Shown piece after piece: positions 1-24,865 of a stretch of DNA of 24,865 bases. Source of the stretch: Chara braunii (Eukaryota; Streptophyta; Charophyceae; Charales; Characeae). The DNA is taken from positions 2,727,865 through 2,752,729 of the forward strand of contig BFEA01000086.1 in the NCBI GenBank assembly GCA_003427395.1. Direction: 5' to 3'. Under the pieces are notes generated by a model. It did no database searches, was not told where the DNA came from, and was given only the letters and a program-made list of their open reading frames with translations. The position numbers were made by a program, and so were the translations under genes. Numbering within the stretch: the first letter of the stretch is position 1; each line of letters starts with the position of its first letter.

Positions 1-1907
1 GGGGGAGAAAGAGGAAGGATATAGTCGGAAGGTTGTGAAGATGGTGTTGGTTATCTGCTCCTGAAAGCTTGATTGCCATTGGTTGGTTGAACTTGATTCT
101 ACAAGATTGTTTTTTCTGTTCTCTTGTTTTCTTCCTCTGTTTTTCGTTTTCTTTTGTTTTCTTCCTCTCTCCACCTGTAGGCCTGTGCACACTGGTATGT
201 TTCTTAAAACATACTTACGCTAGGTGTGCGGCATTTAGCAAATCGTTTTTTTTTGGGGGGGGGGGAAGAAAAAAAGCTTTGGAGAGTAGAGTCATGCGAG
301 GGGTTGGGGAAGGGGGGATACATTGCAAGAAGCCTCTCAAGGGCACCTGTACATAATTTTGAAGCCAGATACGTCCTGGAAAATGTGAAAATGAGTATGC
401 CCTTTGGCGAGTTGATTACTGATTCTACTCTTTTGGATTTTCCAGGTCTTTGTTTTGTGTTCCCTCCCCCCTCTTCCTCAGTATTTCACAATTTGAAGGA
501 ATGCAAACATGCTGAAAGTCGCAGCCCTTTCCAAAGCGAACAGAATTTCAATTTTCAACAAAAAACAGGGAAAAGTCTATGATACCATTCCATGCCTGTG
601 CTTGTTATGACCTTCAGTTCCTTAGCTAATTTTACTATCCTGTGTCTCTAGCTGAGTCCACAAGCTGCTGCTTGCTGCTCCTCAGGGAAGTGAATAGCAC
701 CTAGTGCCCTGGACCAAAGACATCGTCTCTCTCTCCTTCCTGCTTCTAGTCGGGCAAGCCATACCTGCCATCTGCTACCAGCTTCCCAGACTGCAAAACA
801 GCTATGCCTACGGTTCACCGGGCAGTTCTCTATCACGATATATACACAATCGGATGAAATAGTCCGTCACATGCCCCAGTGTCTTCTCCTTTTCTTCCTT
901 CCTGCCTACCGTTTACAGGGTGGTTCTCTGCAAAGATGTGGAAAACTGCACGGTGAGCCGTAAGAAGGAAGGGAGAAAGGGACAAGAAACAGGGGGTTCT
1001 AACAGACTGCTCCGCTGGAGTATACGGATATAAATGTTGTCATCGAGAGGATGATATATAGTATTATTTATGTATTTGACAACATACATGAGTATGATAC
1101 ATCCGCTTCTGGGTTATCAAACCATTGATACCGCTGAACGAAGAATTTGGAGCCGAGTGGGAGGCGTATGCCATGTGCAATCGGGCACAGCATGTAAGGC
1201 CGAATAGAACCCTCACCGGGTTTGTACAGGCCGTCTCACCAGACCTCTAATTAACCTATTCGCAATCTCTGAAAGTCCTGAGGTGTATTTTCGACACCGT
1301 GGGAGTACTCGTTGTTCAATCAGGTCCGTGCCAAGGGCCTGCAGAGCAGCTATTACGTAATTGACGCAAGTAGTATGGAGAGTCACAGATGAATCTGCCG
1401 AGTGGCGCGTCAGCAACCCCATGCGTGAAAGGAGCATTGTACTTCAGTAGAGGAAATAGCGACACCTCTTGGCTTTTTCCATTGCGTTCTGCTTTGCGTG
1501 GTTCTTCTGCTACTCTCTGCTCTCCACATTTTCGGCTACTCTTTATCCCTGGAATAAAAACACAAGGTGGTCATGTTCAGTATCGGATGTGGTAATTGGG
1601 CTACATATGCCAGTAATGACCCCATCTTCGATGTGGGGAAAGACAATGCTTGGCTACAATTGGTATTCAGCAGACTCAGCATAAGCTACTTTCTCGTTAT
1701 GAGCACCTGTTGTTCTATTGGCATGCACGCAATGGGATGGAGAGTTTGGTCGGTCGGTTAGTCATAGAGTGAGTGTCATTGTGCCCAAATTGTTCACATC
1801 CTGACACACGCTGTGTGCCGCCTTTCCCTGTGTAATTGTGGTGGTGTAAATATGGGGGGTCATTTTGTTACATGGGTTGCATGGATGGATAAAGGTGTGC
1901 TTGCTAG
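1..1907 (+). other. Intron (or 5' region) upstream of the first visible RBM22 exon
   Basis: No coding exon is recognised here. The 3' end is a splice acceptor (…GCTAG at 1903-1907) feeding the exon at 1908. Contents include a T-rich stretch (100-180), an 11-G run near 256-266, and two short copies (about 807-830 and 902-925) of the CCTACGGTTTACCGGGCAG-type dispersed motif that recurs at 8477 and 9445. The missing RBM22 N-terminus would encode a Cys-rich zinc ribbon. I looked for closely spaced Cys codon pairs on the + strand and saw none that fit. Confidence 0.6.
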
Positions 1908-24315
<22,408 letters not shown>

Positions 24316-24865
24316 GTACGAGGACTTCCAGGACGCAAAAACCTTGCCTCTCTCTCTCTACCCTCAGCAACCTTTGTGTTCCTCCTCTCTCTATTCTTCG
24401 CCTTTTCTTTTTGTTGAACCGATGCTCTTAGTGCACCCAAACGCCTCACCCACCCCTCCATTGTTGTATGTGTGTGCTATTGAGTACCAGTCAGTGCAAT
24501 AGGATCGGTGACAATCTCTTTTTTTTTTTTTTTCAAATTTTTAAAGGATCGGTGTCAGTCGTCGTTGTCAGTCAGGCAGATGAATGGTTTGTCTGCATTC
24601 TTCCCTGTGTCCACCTCTTTCTGGTCGCCTTATGCAATATGCCCACCCTTTTCTCGTTGCCTTCTCCCGGTTCTCCGCTACGCCCCCCTTCTTGTCAACG
24701 CCATCGAAAAGCAGGTTGAGCCAGCCATTTCAAGGCCATCAAATAACGAAAAAAAAATAGAAAAAAGTCTAGGCTACCAGAGTGGCCCGGGACACCTTGC
24801 CCGGCCAGGCCAAAAAAAACCCTGAAAAAACACGTAAAAAAAGGTTAAAAAAAGAATATGATATG
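24316..24865 (+). other. Start of the next RBM22 intron, to window end
   Basis: Donor GTACGA at 24316. No exon resembling the RBM22 tail is recognised. It contains CT-rich sequence, a poly-T run (24519-24533) and, near the end, a GCCCGG/AAAA-rich segment (24785-24850) resembling the repeats at 22270 and 22680. A weak acceptor after the T run (TTTTTAAAG at 24538-24546) cannot be excluded, but the sequence after it does not look like RBM22. Confidence 0.5.

Noticed and set aside
24547-24716. Possible further RBM22 exon after the T run at 24519-24533
   Set aside because: An acceptor-like AAAG exists, but none of the frames resembles the expected Pro/Tyr-rich tail, and no donor can be justified.

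Overview
This is a eukaryotic nuclear window, almost certainly from a green plant or streptophyte alga. The only host gene I can support is one multi-exon gene on the + strand. It encodes a homologue of the spliceosomal RNA-binding protein RBM22 (yeast Cwc2/Ecm2-like; plant CCCH zinc-finger + RRM proteins). Wording such as GLLPRAV and GRPQVPK followed by a Pro/Gln-rich tail is the plant version of the family. The long repeat-filled introns, the simple-sequence content and a scaffold gap would suit a large charophyte genome such as Chara, but the species is an inference.

Host gene layout: five internal coding exons at 1908-2023, 5506-5729, 8003-8137, 10792-10869 and 23903-24315. All have GT/AG borders and their phases join without a break. 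The N-terminal zinc-ribbon exon(s) and the C-terminal tail are not visible and probably lie outside the window. Introns are about 3.5, 2.3, 2.7 and 13.0 kb, plus two partial ones at the window ends.

Intron contents: the 13-kb intron carries a nearly complete Ty3/Gypsy (Metaviridae-type) LTR retrotransposon in the sense orientation (11522-20539). It has roughly 1.04-kb LTRs that are about 99% identical where both are visible, a long leader, a damaged gag, a large pol (PR-RT-RNase H-integrase) and a 795-base assembly gap. Gag and pol are in different frames and meet at a textbook -1 slippery heptamer, GGGAAAC. An older related LTR with a primer-binding site lies at 5950-6898. Downstream of the retrotransposon are a PstI-motif minisatellite (20786-21483), TATA/poly-T repeats, a U6 snRNA pseudogene (22976-23080) and a tRNA-like sequence (23485-23550, minus strand). 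Four 111-112 bp inverted-repeat elements (MITE-like) are spread over introns, and at least two other inverted-repeat families occur at 9825-10714. Much of the rest is microsatellite or low-complexity sequence (CA/GT, GA/CT, CTT, poly-G, poly-C).

No operon, CRISPR array or bacterial-type gene is present. The most notable observations are the in-frame slippery site, a 72-bp tandem duplication that copies an exon end together with its splice donor, the MITE family, and a U6 pseudogene inside an intron of a gene whose product binds U6.
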